From NCBI GenBank assembly GCA_949752735.1, contig OX457037.1:34672956-34736955 (forward strand): a stretch of DNA of 64,000 nucleotides. Reading direction: 5' to 3'. This stretch comes from Lumbricus terrestris (taxonomy: Eukaryota; Annelida; Clitellata; Crassiclitellata; Lumbricidae). This document shows positions 1 through 13,900 of the stretch, piece by piece (within the stretch, counting starts at the first letter, position 1; every line of letters starts with the position of its first letter). Made by a program: the position numbers and the translations under genes. The notes beneath the pieces are model-generated. The model had not been told where the DNA came from and searched no databases. It worked only from the letters and a program-made list of their open reading frames with translations.

Positions 1-860
1 GGGTGCAAATTGGTGCTGCCATGAGTGTAGTTCTAGCCTACCTTTTGCTGATGTAAATTTATGTGATGCTATTGATGGTCAACACTATAAATACATATCA
101 TGTATTGCTGGCTAATCATGAAGACAACTGCCTAGATGTGAATGAGTTCAATGATGAGTGTAGATCTTTACTGATGGATGATGGCATTGATGCTGACATC
201 AACTTCTATAATATGAGGTCCAGTTACTCAAGTACTTACAAAGAGGTTGAACAATCACCTGCTTTTTTTGACAATATTAAGGCTGCTAATCATTTCGGCA
301 TTACTTAATGATACTCATCTCAACTGTCTGGGGTTTAACTTAAAAATGGCTTAAATTCATCTCTTATTAGCACAGTCCAACTCCAGATTTTGGCACTTAC
401 ATGTACAGAGACATGGCTAACTGATGACCTGGCATCAACTGTTTCACTCCCTGGCTATAACTTTGTCCATAGCTCCAGGATAACTGGCAGGGGTGGAGGC
501 TTTTTTTTATTAGATCTGATATCAGAAGCTATATTCATTCATTCAGTCTTGTTTTTGAAATCATTCAGGCTGACTGGGCAAAATCCAAACTGAATACTTT
601 TGAAAGTTTGAAAAATTGCATCAATTAAAAAGCAAAGATATAATAATAGGCTCCATATATTGCCCCCATGCATCCTATTAATGATTTCATAACTGACTTT
701 GAGAGCACAATGCTAAACTTATCCAATTAAAAACTCAATTTTTTGGCAGATGACTATAGCGTTAATCTCCTTTGCTATCTTATTTCTGTTAATATGAATT
801 TATTACCAATGACCACTCTCGACTAGATTATATGTTTGTTCACTAAAATTAAATTTATAG
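1..860 (+). mobile_element. LINE fragment: apurinic-type endonuclease region, decayed
   Basis: Frame pieces resemble a non-LTR retrotransposon endonuclease: LALTCTETWLTDD with LPGYNF and GRGGG (about 390-510), then KSKDIIIGSIYCP (about 630-665) and a LADDYSVNLL piece near 745. Stops and frameshifts separate the pieces, so it is a dead copy. The peptide frame at 63-308 may be the region just upstream. Family not assigned. Confidence 0.55.
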
Positions 861-1056
861 TTGCCAAGGTGCTTACAATGTTTCCTTTGGTTTCTTTTTA
901 TTTTGGAATGATTACTATTATATTATTAGATATGCTTAATGATCCAGGTTATCATTATTGACTTATTGTTTGTTTTGGTCTGTTGCTGAAGGTTTCTAAG
1001 CTATGTGTTATTTTATGCTGCATAACGACAAGATAATTCTCAGGCGACAATATGTT

Positions 1057-1402
1057 CAGGGCCGTGTTTAACATAGGTCCATTCGGTGCGGTGCACCGAA
1101 TGCCCCTGAGCCGAGAGTTTTGCCATTGGCCAATTGTCCTTTGCGAGTCTCAGTGTTACCTAAACCTTTTGTAAAATCAGTAAGTGTAAGAAAACATTAA
1201 TTTAACTAAGCTCACCGACGTTGCGTGCTTGCTTACTGACCCGCCACAGCCGACAAACCACGTATACGTATATACATGTAGGCTAGCCTATAATTGAACA
1301 GCGGATTTTTTTAATGACTAATCTTGTGAGACTGCCGAACGGCACTTTGCCCCTGCTGTAACACTTTGCACCGACACTCAAAGAACCTTAAACACGGCCC
1401 TG
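1057..1402. mobile_element. hAT-type MITE, 346 bp
   Basis: Perfect 15-bp terminal inverted repeats CAGGGCCGTGTTTAA, flanked by 8-bp direct repeats AATATGTT (1049-1056) and GATATGTT (1403-1410), one mismatch. No coding content. The 8-bp duplication and CAG start are typical of hAT elements. Confidence 0.85.
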
Positions 1403-2539
1403 GATATGTTAAAGGGCCACATCCATTTAGTATGTATGCATGGAGGCCATTGGAGGGGTTAACGCAAATGTGTGCCTACATACGGTAGGCCTACTGTTGA
1501 TGGGTTAATGTATGTACCCAAAGGAAACGGGTGTTTAAACCTTTGTAATAATTTGTCTATTATTGGCCTCAATTCTTGATTGTTTCTGTTTAAATATAGA
1601 CTGTTCTATAGGAATCGGGAGGGTGAATGCACATGTGTACATTGAGGGGGGGCTTTTTACTCGATTTCTGTATACATGCTAAATCGATGGCCCCTAATGC
1701 AATCGGCTATTATTTTGAGGGTTTCAGTTCTATTACATTTCCCTTTGTAGTTTCATTGCCAATAATAAAAGTAGAAAAAAATTCTGCCTTATTTCTGAAA
1801 GCTGTTCTCACATGCCTGAATTATCTGAAGCATTAGGTTCAGTTCATTAATTAAATTTTGCTGGTCATTTTTGACTCCTGTTCAACACCTCACAAATATA
1901 ATGCATCTGCTTCTTGCAGTTTGATTGGCCTGCTACAATTTTACGGATGAAATTTACAACCATGTCAACAACGTTGACCAAATTGGCATCAACTCCAAGA
2001 AACTTGCAAGTTGTATACTTGACAGGCATCATACTCAAGATATAGATGTCTTTTAGAACTCATTTCATATACAATAATGAACCTGTATAAATATATTCAC
2101 CCGACACCTTCAGCAATTCAGATATATAATGGCTGATTTAATAGTCGTAGCAAGAACAATTCTGATGTCAATTAAGCAGATGCAGTAATGGTAACAAGCA
2201 ACAGATACCTACATCATATAAATCTTTATCTGTCTACAGTTAAACATGGAGTTAAAGTGTGAACATGGTTAGGGCTCATCCATACATTACATATAAAAGG
2301 AGTGGTGATCAGATTTAGGCAATTTTGCATATGGGTTTGTATGGCAAGGGGAGGTCTTGAAAAATGTGTACGTACACAAAATAAATCTCCAAATTTTATG
2401 ACATCGACATTAGCATATTTATAACTATTATTCTATAGTTGTCCGATGGCATATATTTACATTCTATAAAAGCCACGTGAGTTATTCTGTGCTGTAAATA
2501 GCAGCCTACACTAAAATAAATGTCTTATAAATGACTTTA

Positions 2540-2760
2540 GCTCAAGAGGGTGATGAGGGAGGTGGAGGGGCGACGAAGCGGAGGACGACCGAAGAAGAGA
2601 TGGATGCGATTAAACAGGACTTCAAACTTCTCAAGCTCAAGAAGGAAGATACGGCAAACAGAGTGCTGTGGAGAAAAGGATCCGAGTGGCTGATCCCTCC
2701 CCTGCGAGGGATTAATTCCAGCCAGAAGGAAAAGAAGAAAGATAGATGATAAATTAACTT
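2540..2760 (+). pseudogene. LINE 3' coding end, frameshifted
   Basis: Two frames together resemble the C-terminus of RTE-like reverse transcriptases: GGRPKKRWM in one frame, then DAIKQDFKLLKLKKEDTANR and VLWRK, then a return to RIRVADPS. At least two frame changes are needed, so it is dead. An open frame of 72 codons at 2531-2749 is part of this. Confidence 0.55.
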
Positions 2761-2924
2761 TTGTAATGGGGTAGAGAAGCTTAGTGGCACGCAAGCATTT
2801 GTGGTACGCAAGCGTGGGGTTCACAAAATGAACGAGGTGTAACAGGAGAGGAGCAGGAATGTAGAATTTTGCGTATGTAATATAAGAATGTCCATCGTTA
2901 TTGAAAATAAGAGCAATTTGTATT

Positions 2925-3100
2925 CCTGACTCCCATCACAAATGGATGTGAATGATTGGAGGAGGAAGACCTAACAGAGAATGGATTGATGACATCTGGG
3001 ACTGGTGTAAACAAGATCGGGAACTATGGAAGGAAGTGATAAACAATGCAGTGGACTCCTACGGGTCTTCAATCCATGGATCCTGATGACGATGTTCACA
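2925..3100 (+). pseudogene. Second LINE 3' coding end
   Basis: Reads GGGRPNREWIDDIWDWCKQD then RELWKEVINNAVDSYGS and a stop, followed by a GATGACGATG tail. This is the C-terminal pattern of RTE/BovB-like LINEs; a related end lies near 34,800. Confidence 0.5.
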
Positions 3101-3792
3101 ATTGGATATTTCAGTAAGACATAAGAAAGACTGCAATTATGGCAGAAGATGAAGAAAGGCAGCCGTTACATCTTACACGATAATTGTGAGCTGGAATGAA
3201 AATGGTTACCACCGTTCCTGGAGAATTCATAACAATTAGCAAATCAAGTACAGCTGTATTTCGTTTACTGACGACACTGGTTACCATAAAACTATAACAA
3301 TAATGAACAGTCCATTAAAGCATTGAATTGAACTGCGGTGAATAGAGCAGGACTTCGTCTTGAAAATTGTAACGCTCACTCAAACTCTAGGAAAACTGAC
3401 AAGGTTTGATGACCAGGCTATAATATCAGTAGAGAATGTCAGAATTAAGGCAATATGTAAAGCTTATTACATGTTTTCGTGTGCAGAAAGTTTTATCCGA
3501 TTTCGTGATCAAAAATAGAAATGACTCAGATTCTAAAAGCACCATGGAACATTATTACAGCTTGGAAGTACCAAAACACCAAATAACAATATTAAAAATT
3601 GAAATCCCAGAGCCAATTTTCTAGTTGGCACAAGAAATACCTCCACCTGGAGCCCTCGACAAATGGGAATAACATCAATAAGTCTGGACGCTCAGTTTAT
3701 TGTAGTCTTAATTTCTGACACGACTAACGGAAAGTAAAACTTTCAGTATAGTGTAGTTGAGGATGATCAATTGTTTGCCTGCAGCCCATAGG

Positions 3793-3960
3793 CAGTGGCG
3801 TAACAATAGGGTAGACTGGGTAGACAAAGTCTAGGGGGCCCCCGAGTGTAGAGGCCCCAGAGGGGCCCCCGAGTTCCTATAGCTATGCCACTGTAAGTGA
3901 TAATACATTTCAATATTCACATTTTGTCTAAGGGCCCCCGAGTTCCTAGTTACGCCACTG
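3793..3960. mobile_element. hAT-type MITE, 168 bp
   Basis: Perfect 12-bp inverted termini CAGTGGCGTAAC / GTTACGCCACTG and perfect 8-bp target duplication CCCATAGG at 3785-3792 and 3961-3968. Interior GC-rich with repeats of ggcccccgag. Confidence 0.92.
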
Positions 3961-4362
3961 CCCATAGGTAAAAACTCGGTCAAACGTGGTAATGCTCATG
4001 CATAACAACTGGAATCAGGCCAACTGGACATCTAAAAGAAAGTGAAATAAAACGAACCTGCAGAGTTTTTGGAACGCTGTGCAAATAATCAACGATAGAT
4101 CTGTTGAATTCTAAAACCGAAGACTTGACATTTTCCAGAAGCATTAGCAAATTTTAAAAGAATGTTGGGCATGTCTCCCAGAAATTAATTTACTTATACC
4201 ACAGCTACCACCATACTTAAGACTAAACATACTGGCATGTATAACAGGTACATACTATACCAATATGCAACAAGTACCAGGGCTGAAAGTGGTTTGAAAA
4301 AATTGCCGGGTGTCTTTGGGCCAAAGGCTGCTAAATACCATTGTACCATCGTAATGCCATTG

Positions 4363-4368
4363 TTTATT
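4363..4368 (-). terminator. Candidate polyadenylation signal for GLG1
   Basis: AATAAA on the minus strand, 1.27 kb past the GLG1 stop. Only sequence match; other candidates exist and no cleavage evidence is available. Confidence 0.2.
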
Positions 4369-5639
4369 CAAGCGCCAACAAAAGAATGCCAGGTCTGAGA
4401 CCCGGCTCACTTTCAGCCCTATCAAGTACTTAACCGCAAAGTGGATATCTAAATAAATAAAACAGAACGAAACTGAACCATTCCAGCATCTTGCTACCGG
4501 TACTTGAACAATAAGCACCAGGAATGATAATAAAAGGACTGGACAATAAGGAACAGCGTATACTCTTGGTATATACATATAATTGCCACATACCTGACTA
4601 ACTTCAGTAATATATGTAATAGACCTGTACACAATATCCGGTATTACAAGAACTTATTCTCTGACACAACAAAACATAATGCATATTTGCGCAACTTCCA
4701 AATCTCAAATGGTTATATCCATGAAAACAGAAAATAATAACAGCCCCAAGCTTCACAAATAGTATCAGAAGACAACAAGAATGATCTCCACTCTGACCCA
4801 ACACGGAATCAGTATCCTTCGCAAACAATACAATAAGTAGAGTCCATGCAACTGAAAGTGTGCAACCACGTTCTGAACCCAAAACGTCAACACCGTTCAG
4901 TTCCTTCAACTTGATCTTAACTCTTTTTACGCCTCATTATCATCTCTGTTGCACGAACATGGTAGCAACAATTCACCATTCTAACATCATATGTTACAAA
5001 GGGCAAGATCTCAGCTCCAAACGTCCATCAATCATGAAAGAAGCGAAAGTACATTAGTTGTACAATGACTTGAGCAACACACTACTGGAATAAATAGCAA
5101 ATCTGATGAATTCTTTCTGTGTAAAGTCTCTTAAACGTACCTGCTGGGGTACAGTGCACTAATCAACTGAAAAGATATTTAATCACCAAGTTTCTCGCTA
5201 ATCTCTCACCCGGTCTCACTCGTTACATCTGCATACATCAATTACCGTACATTGTACTCGAAAAAACAAAGAAAAAATTAATTTCCAATTGACTTGCACA
5301 AAAGAAACCGTCAGCAACCTGCTAATGAAAAAGTCTCATTGAAAACCACTTAACAAGAAACAATTACGGTGACAAGACAGAAACTGCTGCAAAGAATCTA
5401 ACCCACAACCCCATGCAAACTGGAAATTTCATCTTCACCGGCCAGACTCGGATCGATTCGACTGGCAAATCATACAACATAGTCAGATGAAATTTTTGTG
5501 TAATACAAGAATACACACTTCACAATATTGCACATAAGTTCAACAGACTGCCAACAATGCACACACACACACACAGACGAACGAATGTACAACTAGTTGT
5601 TTGGTTACATCACTCTTTCTCTTCTCGTCTGGGCAGTGT

Positions 5640-5807
5640 CTATCTGTCCTTGATCTCTCGTCGTATGCGCTTCGTAACGCGGCCGCAGAACAGTCCACCG
5701 ATGAAAATAATCCCGATGAAAACAAGAATTATGCCGACAAAATAGTTCCTCGAAGGTGACGTGACGATGTCGCTGGCCATCTTCTGCAAACTCATCTCAG
5801 GATCCGC
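5640..5807 (-). CDS. GLG1: GLG1 last coding exon 25: transmembrane segment and tail
   Basis: Residues 1130-1184 plus TAG stop. [13 protein letters not shown] precedes a hydrophobic helix ([15 protein letters not shown]) and [17 protein letters not shown], nearly the same as the vertebrate end LMCGRITKRVTRELKDR. Acceptor tcgtttcag, phase 0. Confidence 0.97.
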   Translation of the reverse strand, partial: ADPEMSLQKMASDIVTSPSRNYFVGIILVFIGIIFIGGLFCGRVTKRIRREIKDR

Positions 5808-8800
5808 CTGAAACGAAGACAAAAACTGAATCTGATAATCTTGTGAATTCCATGATTTACTGGTACTAGTAGCTTGCACATTCTGTAAAATCGAATGGGT
5901 GTTATGTATGTATGTATGTATGTATGTATGTATGTATGTATGTATGTATGTATGTATGGAACTATGTATGTATGCATGTATGTATGTATGTATGTATGTA
6001 TGTATGTATGTATGCATGCATGCATGCATGCATGCATGCATGCATGCATGCATGTATGAAAGTATGTATGTATGTATGTATGTATGTATGTATGTATGTA
6101 TGTATGTATGTATGTATGTATGTATGTATGTATGTATGTGCACTTGTTATAGTGCCCCTTCAAGTTCTCTACTCAGAGGCGCTCCCGACTACAGCGCAGA
6201 CACTGCATCGGAGTTTCACGCCGAAGCGCTGAGCAATTGCGATTGAAGGACTTGCCCAAGGCCAAGGTCCTTACACAGCGACTTGAGGTGGATATGAACC
6301 TATAACTCTTCGGCTGCAAGGTAATAAACATACCCACTATACCACCGCGCCTCACATATGTCATCCCTAATTAGAGTTGGCTAACAAACACAAACAAAGG
6401 ACAAAAGGAGCATTTCTGAAAAGCTTTTGCTGAGAGAAGCACTTTATGAATGGTCATATACAATATAACACAAACTAAGTACAGAAAAACTCTAGGTAGC
6501 CTGAAAATGAAATGCACCGGTAAGAAACTCTAGATAATCGATTGACATACATACCCCTGGTACTTTCTTCCAGAGCTGAATACGTTGAGACAAAGTCTTG
6601 TTGCATTTCTCATCCAGTGGAATCTTTCTGTCGTTGAAGATCGTAACGAGACAATTCATCTCTGAAAAGCAGAAGTGGTGAATGTCAAACAAGTGAAGAT
6701 AAGTGTTGCTCTCATGGAAAGGCTAGTACCGGCAGGTAAGCTATATTATACTATAATTACACTATTTACGGAATGATAAAGCGCTTCTCGTAGTAGAAAA
6801 TCTAACCAGAGGTGCTCCCATGGGCGGAGTTTGGTTTCCGTTCTTGGAGGGGCTAAAGCCTTCTTGGGAGGGGCTAAGACCGGGAAAAAACCCTAAATAT
6901 TACACTGTAAAAAAGATGAATCTGGGTCTTCTTGGGGGGGAGGCTTAGCCCCCCTAGCCCCTGATAAACTCCGCCCATGGGTGCTCCTTGTGTGAAGAAG
7001 CCTAAAAAAGGTCTTAAGACACTGAGCAGAAACCACATTAGTCCCACAGATAAAATCTAAGCACGAGTTACAGCAGGAAGGTCATATCACAGCAGAGGGC
7101 CAAACGAGGCATAGACATCCTATGCTGTGTTGTGGCAGTCAGAGACCGTGGAACTAGAAGGTCATGACGGTCCAAAAACACAGAGTACGTCCAATGGTAG
7201 CTGAGATAAGCCTCCGCCTAATAAGATAACAGAGGCAGCGAGGAGTTTCGCCCAAAAAAATCTTATGGGTAAGATAAAGAATTGCATGTCTTTTACTAGT
7301 GTAAACCTGACACCTACCAGTAATTATCTCATACTATAAGGCAATAATTCTATAGCCATCATATATGTATCAGAATACTTATGCATAGATTTTAAAGCAA
7401 ATTCCATCACAGATACTAGAACAATTGATTATTAGCAACGTTGAAAGATAAAAATTTTGGTATATATAATTTCGTTCATTAACTAAAGATTGTAAAAATA
7501 CTGTAAGTGCTGCGTGTTATAAACTGATTGTCAAAAGTCGTTAACACTTGGGTACGTGCAATAATTTCACACTAAGCATTACAGCAAGTTACTGAATTTT
7601 AACTGTTGCTTGTTAAGACAGTTCTGATACATACGAGCATCAGAAAGAAATGAGGAAACGACAAAATAGTAGCTAGTGATAAAAAAAACTGCTAATCACA
7701 ACACAACTTGGTAAAATGATGACATGAGCAAAAAGACGCTACAAGTGAATTATAAACAATTGTGGGAAGATGGTTGACTGGCAAAAAGCTGGCATGAAGA
7801 TCAGAGAAAATCAGAAGGACATGGGTTCAACATCCACTAGCAACACAAGGCCCATGAAAAATGTAAACTAGCAAAAGAATAAACAACATCTTACAGACTG
7901 CCATATAGTAAAATTCAATTTTTGTTAAACTTGCTAGCATCTGCTACTACCACATATATATACATAGTAGTAGCAGATGCTAGCAAGTTAGTAATGCTGG
8001 CAATATACATAATAGATATATATATATTTACAGTGACGGTGCCATAACCATAGGTCGTCTATTTTGATCTTAACCTGCCTTGAAACCTGCAAAAATTCTT
8101 TGGAATTTTGAATATCTTCTTTACATCTAATTTCTTTGACCTGCTGAATAACTCCCACGACCGTGAAGTGATGTGCGGAAATTGTATAGCTGTACAGATA
8201 TCACGTAATATACGAACGAATATTATTATTACAATGAAGAGAAAAGAGAGCGAGTAATGGAAGAGGAACAAATACATGAAGGAGGAAAGACAAGATGTAT
8301 GATAAGCCAGACTAGGAGGATATGTGGAATGATCTGATCAAGACGATAAGATGACGAAGTGAATGACTGACTTCTGCCTGATCCACTGACGACATCTGCG
8401 CAGTGTTGCTTCAGGTCAACTGAACAGACTTTGAACAGTCGGACGTCAGCGTGAATGTCAGCCTGACTCTCTTCGATGATACGAACAACTTCCTACAGGA
8501 AAAATATGCTCAATGCATTAGAAAAACACTCAAACCTACACTTGAAATTCTCAGTCTTATCAATAAAATTAATGACTTTCACCATGTAAAAGAAACCTCA
8601 TGTAAGAGCAGTTCCTTAAGCTAGCCAAGGTAATTTGGGACGTGATAACACGTACCTCATGGCCAACGTGTTAAGTAGGAAGATGGCAGCTTTCCTAAAA
8701 TCAAATGCTCAGTAAACGCACAAGTTTACAATGACACAATTCTGTGCGTATGGCCATGGTCGAAAGTTGACAAGTTTGCAAATTTTGCACCTGTGGCAGG

Positions 8801-10913
8801 CTAACAGTTAATAATGATGATGACGATGACATAATATTGGTAGTACTTCAATGCTTACATCGTAACATTTCGAAGAAGGCGGAATTCCATTCTTTTCAAA
8901 AACTTCTTTAAGACAGTTTTCCACTTTTCCGTTATCGATTTTCTTCGGCTCGGTGACGAATTCTATGCAGTTCGCCTTAATCTGAAACACAAACATAAAA
9001 CAATCACTAAGCAAAAAACAGGAATTGCAATGACGAGTAATTTTTCATGATATGCAACAGTTCACTGGCTCAGTTTAAAATAAATAACAGAAATACAAGA
9101 TTCACGTCATTTCTAAATTTGGGACGCACAGTTTGGCTCTCGTATTTCCCAGATACCGCGGCGTATTACTGCGCTGAACTTCTTTCACGAATTTCAGCGC
9201 ATTTACAAAGACCTTGAACATGCTTCAGAAGTTTATTAATTGCAATGTACCACATGCCTGGTTCTAACAACAAGCAATCCTAGCTAACATTTTTGTGCAA
9301 TAGCACCCCAAGCATGGAAACAGAAGGAAGTCCTGCTTACTCACACATCCCTAAGTTGGAAGAGGGTCACTACCCACTTGGTTAGTTGGTGAACCTGGTC
9401 AAAGGGAATAAAAACCGTCTCAGTATGTGACTTAAAGAGTACCTCTGAGTAGTCAGCTTGAAGAGGTGTTATACAAATTCACTTAATGAACAAAGAAGAG
9501 AAAACAGACTGAGGAAGAATATGATGATGAAGATGATGAGAAGAGTGTTGAGAATAAAGAGAATCTGATGTCATGACCGGGCATGTAGGGAAGAGTATGT
9601 AAACTGGTCGGGCAAGTATTTGACAAAGTTAGCAGAAATGAGAAATTCAGATGAGTACTGAAATCAAGAATGTAGAAATATTAAAGCTGAATTAATAGCA
9701 GAGACTGAATAAACAGCACAGACTGAATCAACAGCACAGACTGAATTAACAGCACAGACTAAATAAACAGCAAAGACTGAATTAACAGCACAGACTAAAT
9801 AAACAGCAAAGACTGAATTAACAGCACAGACTAAATAAACAGCAAAGACTGAATTAACAGCACAGACTGAATTAACAGCACAGACTGAATTAACAATGCA
9901 CAGACCTCGTCTGAACAAGTCTTCACCAACTCCAAGTCCTGGCGATAGTCTTTTGCCGACTCAATTATCACTTCTCTCATATGTTCTTCGCATGTTTCAG
10001 ACAGACGCTGTTAGACAGAAAACGAAGATACATGTAAACGACATAACGTACGAAAAAATGCAACGGAGAACCCAAATAAAACAAAAACAAGTCTCAAATA
10101 TGAGTCAAATAACAAACAAATATCAATGGGAATGAGGTATTTTGTCAAACAGGATTTGCAAAAATAGTGGAAATAATAATAATAACAGCAATATTCAAAT
10201 ATTATTGTCATCTTCATCATTGGAATTTTACAGCAATGGCATTTTTTTATACCATAATGCAACATAATTAAAAGAAAAACATTGCAACACAATCGTAGTT
10301 TAGTTTCGATTACAAGCTGGAACTGACTAAAAACCTGCTTGAGTAGCGTTCAAGCACTTTATTCTAAAACCGAATTAGAACTAATTTAACCAGACTGGAA
10401 TTAGAACTGAAATTATCTCAGAATTGAAATTAGAATTGAAATTATCTCAGAATTGAAATTAGAACTGAACTAGGAATTATTCTATGAATGGGACCAGGAT
10501 GATCAGAATTGAAATTTGATCTTCTCAACGTACTCTAGATTAAAATAAGGAATAATATTTCGAATTGAACTGTAACTGTCTGCAACATTGTTGAGTGAGA
10601 GTACCTTTTTAGCAAAGCTCTTTCTCAGGCAGAGCAGCACGCGGCCTTCATCCTCCTTGTCTGCGAGACGTTTCTGCAGGTCATCAGGGCAGAACTTCTT
10701 CGCATCAGCCAAACAACTCTTCTCCAGAATAGGGTTGAGACGGATGTCTACAAAGGGTTAAAGACAGAACTCAACCACAGATTCACTATTTACTCACTGC
10801 ACTACTTACAATCACAAACAAATTACAAACACAATCCCCATAAATATTTTCTAATAAAACTAAATTACAAACACAAATTACAAACAAATTATTATTGCAA
10901 ATTATTATTGCAA

Positions 10914-10964
<51 letters not shown>

Positions 10965-13900
10965 AAGTTACAAACACAATCCCCATAAATATTTTCTAAT
11001 AAAACTAAATTACAAACACAAATTACAAACAAATTATTATTATAATTATTATTGCAAATTATTATTATTATTATTATTATTAACAAGTTACAAACACAAT
11101 CCCCATAAATATTTTCTAATAAAACTACATCATTTAATTAAAAATTTTACTAACTAAAACAAAGAAAGATAAAAGATAACTATTAGAGATATAAAAATAA
11201 TAATTCCTGTGAAATGAATTCCAATGTCTTGATTCATCTGAACATTTCAACTTTCTCATTCACTGTGTAGCCTTGATTTTTATTTAACTATGATTGATCA
11301 CAGAATTTCAGTTGGACTTTTCCAAAGACTACAAGTTTTTAACGACAGTTTCATCTGAAGTTACCAATGATTAATTACTTGCGCATTATGAAAAGCAGAC
11401 TGCATGAGAAGGTAGACCGCATGAGAAGGCAGACTGCATGAGAAGGTAGACTGCATGAGAAAGTAGACTGCATGAGAAGGTAGACTGCATGAGAAGGTAG
11501 ACTGCATGAGAAGGTAGACTGCATGAGAAGGTAGACTGCATGAGAAGGTAGACTGCATGAGAAGGTAGACTGCATGAGAAGGTAGACTGCATGAGAAGGT
11601 AGACTGCATGAGAAGGCAGACTGCGTGAGAAGGCAGACTGCATGAGAAGGCAGACTGCATGAGAAGGCAGACTGCATGAGAAGGTAGACTGCATGAGAAG
11701 GTAGACTGCATGAGAAGGTAGACTGCATGAGAAGGTAGACTGCGTGAGAAGGCAGACTGCATGAGAAGGCAGACTGCATGAGAAGGCAGACTGCATGAGA
11801 AGGTAGACTGCATGAGAAGGTAGACTGCATGAGAAGGTAGACTGCATGAGAAGGTAGACTGCATGAGAAGGTAGACTGCATGAGAAGGCGGACTGCATGT
11901 GTCGTCTCCCAACATTTCCTAGCCAAATCATGCAATGATATATTACAGTGTTTTTACAGAAGCAAAAGCACATAAGCAGCCAGATGAAATGGAAACGTCA
12001 CCTTTGGCTTTGAGTTCTTCCCTGGCAATGACCGCATCAAAGCAACCCTTGTCGAAGTTGTTTTCCTCCTTGTTCCGTTGCAGACATTCAAATATCGTTT
12101 CTGGAGAAGTCATTTCCTCAACGCAATACCTCTGATAAGACAACACAGATCATATACTCGACTGAAAATATTCTTAGCACCCTACAGAATGTTTCAGCGG
12201 TGCTGCTAACTAGCCTAGCCTAACACCCATCCCCTGATGCAGGGTGCTAGAATTGGAAAACATTACAATTTCGTGGATATCAATTTCCCTTATGGCTTCA
12301 AATGGGCAGAAGATTTCACCTGCAGGGCTTCTGCAGGCACAAAAATGTCAAACAATACCCATCCACTGAAAAAACTATGAGTCACCCCTGATACCACATC
12401 TTCCCTTAGTAAGAGAACATTTTCCATTTTCCATGCTCAGCAGTTGCAGTATTACTTCCCAATTGTTTCTCAAAAGTACACTAAAGAAAATCTATCCACT
12501 ATGGCACATAAGGCATCTATGACTTAGTTTTTGAGCGACGAGCAATTGAGCATTGCACTAAAATGTATAAACTAATGCAACTCACCTTCAAATGGTTAAA
12601 AAAGAAAAAGCTATTTCAACTATGAATAAATTAAACCGAGAATTTATAAATGAATCTGTCAGTAGGCACAAAAATGTCAAACAATACCCATCCACTGAAA
12701 AACTATCTATGGAGGAAAGAAGCCATGCAGAGCAATTATTGAAAGAAACCAAAACTAGAATTCATGGATGAATTGTTTTTTCTGAATATCTATACAATGA
12801 GCGATTGATCGCGTATGATTAGTGTGCACTGCGAGAGGTGCCATATAAATTTACAGATACAATACAATACAATAACCTTTAAAATTGCTGAAATACACAG
12901 CCGATCAAAATAATAAATAACGAACACTGTTAAGTTAGGAAAAGTTTTTTTCTGTGACATCATTATTCACCTTGATCATTGACTTGCACTTCGACATGAG
13001 AAGGTAATCTGTCATCGGAAGCTGGGCTTCCTCTTGCTTTAAAACACAAAATAACAGATCAATCAACCTCAGTTGCTTCCTGTATAATGTGTATCACCAA
13101 GAAGAAATACCAAAAACACGAGCAAAATAAAGCAATATCAAATATCTAAAGTTCTGCAAGGCCATAGCCAGGATTTTGTTTGGGGGTGTTTACACGACCA
13201 TGAGCAAAACCAAAAGCAACTATGGCAACAGTTTTTATGCCGTGACAAGCAACCGAATCAACTGACTAAGGGGTTTAGAAAAGCGTCGTGAGCTCTCACG
13301 GCGGGTTATGGACGACCAATACATTATACATTGTAGTTACTTACACAATTTACTAGTATATGCATCATTTCATTTTAACATTATTTAATTTTAAGGGTGT
13401 TCACTGTTCATACACCCAAAACACCCCCTAGATACGGCCTTGTCTAACTGGAATTTTTAAGATATATCTATTTATTTACCCCACTATCAAACTTACAGAC
13501 GTTTCAGCCTGAATGTAACGGTAGACAGAAATGAAAAAGCAGGATGATGGCTTCTTCGAAAAGCAAAAACAATCAAGTTACTGCACACTAATTACGGATT
13601 CAAAAAAAATTTTTTTAAACATCTTTAGAGTAAATTTATCAAACGCTTACCTCTCGTTTGAATATCAGCCTGTGACACGTTTCTGACAGATCCTTCTGAT
13701 TTCTTCGAAGACACTGAATAACCTAAAGACACAAAACAACCAGTGATGAGGAAGCTTGCTGTTGCAACTCTGCGTCAATATGTGTTCAAAAGTAAATTTT
13801 TTGACATAGATATTGAATGCAGACTATTGTTGCAATATGTTTGAAACAATTTGCAAAGCGACGAATATACTTTCACAGAAAAACATACTTTCTGAGAAGT

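Larger units (their letters stand above)
3100..5639 (-). other. Downstream flank and possible 3' UTR of GLG1
   Basis: No coding similarity seen. Long vertebrate-style GLG1 3' UTRs are possible here. Short open frames on both strands have no recognisable content. Holds one MITE (3793-3960). Confidence 0.35.

Noticed and set aside
5640..6246. Tyr-Ile-His-Thr and Met-Tyr-Val-Cys repeat proteins
   Set aside because: Translations of the (ATGT)n microsatellite; the minus frame at 5640 is real only for GLG1 exon 25, downstream of the acceptor at 5807.
11361..11973. Three overlapping minus-strand frames of 184-195 codons
   Set aside because: They are reading frames through the 17-bp minisatellite in a GLG1 intron, with no protein family features.
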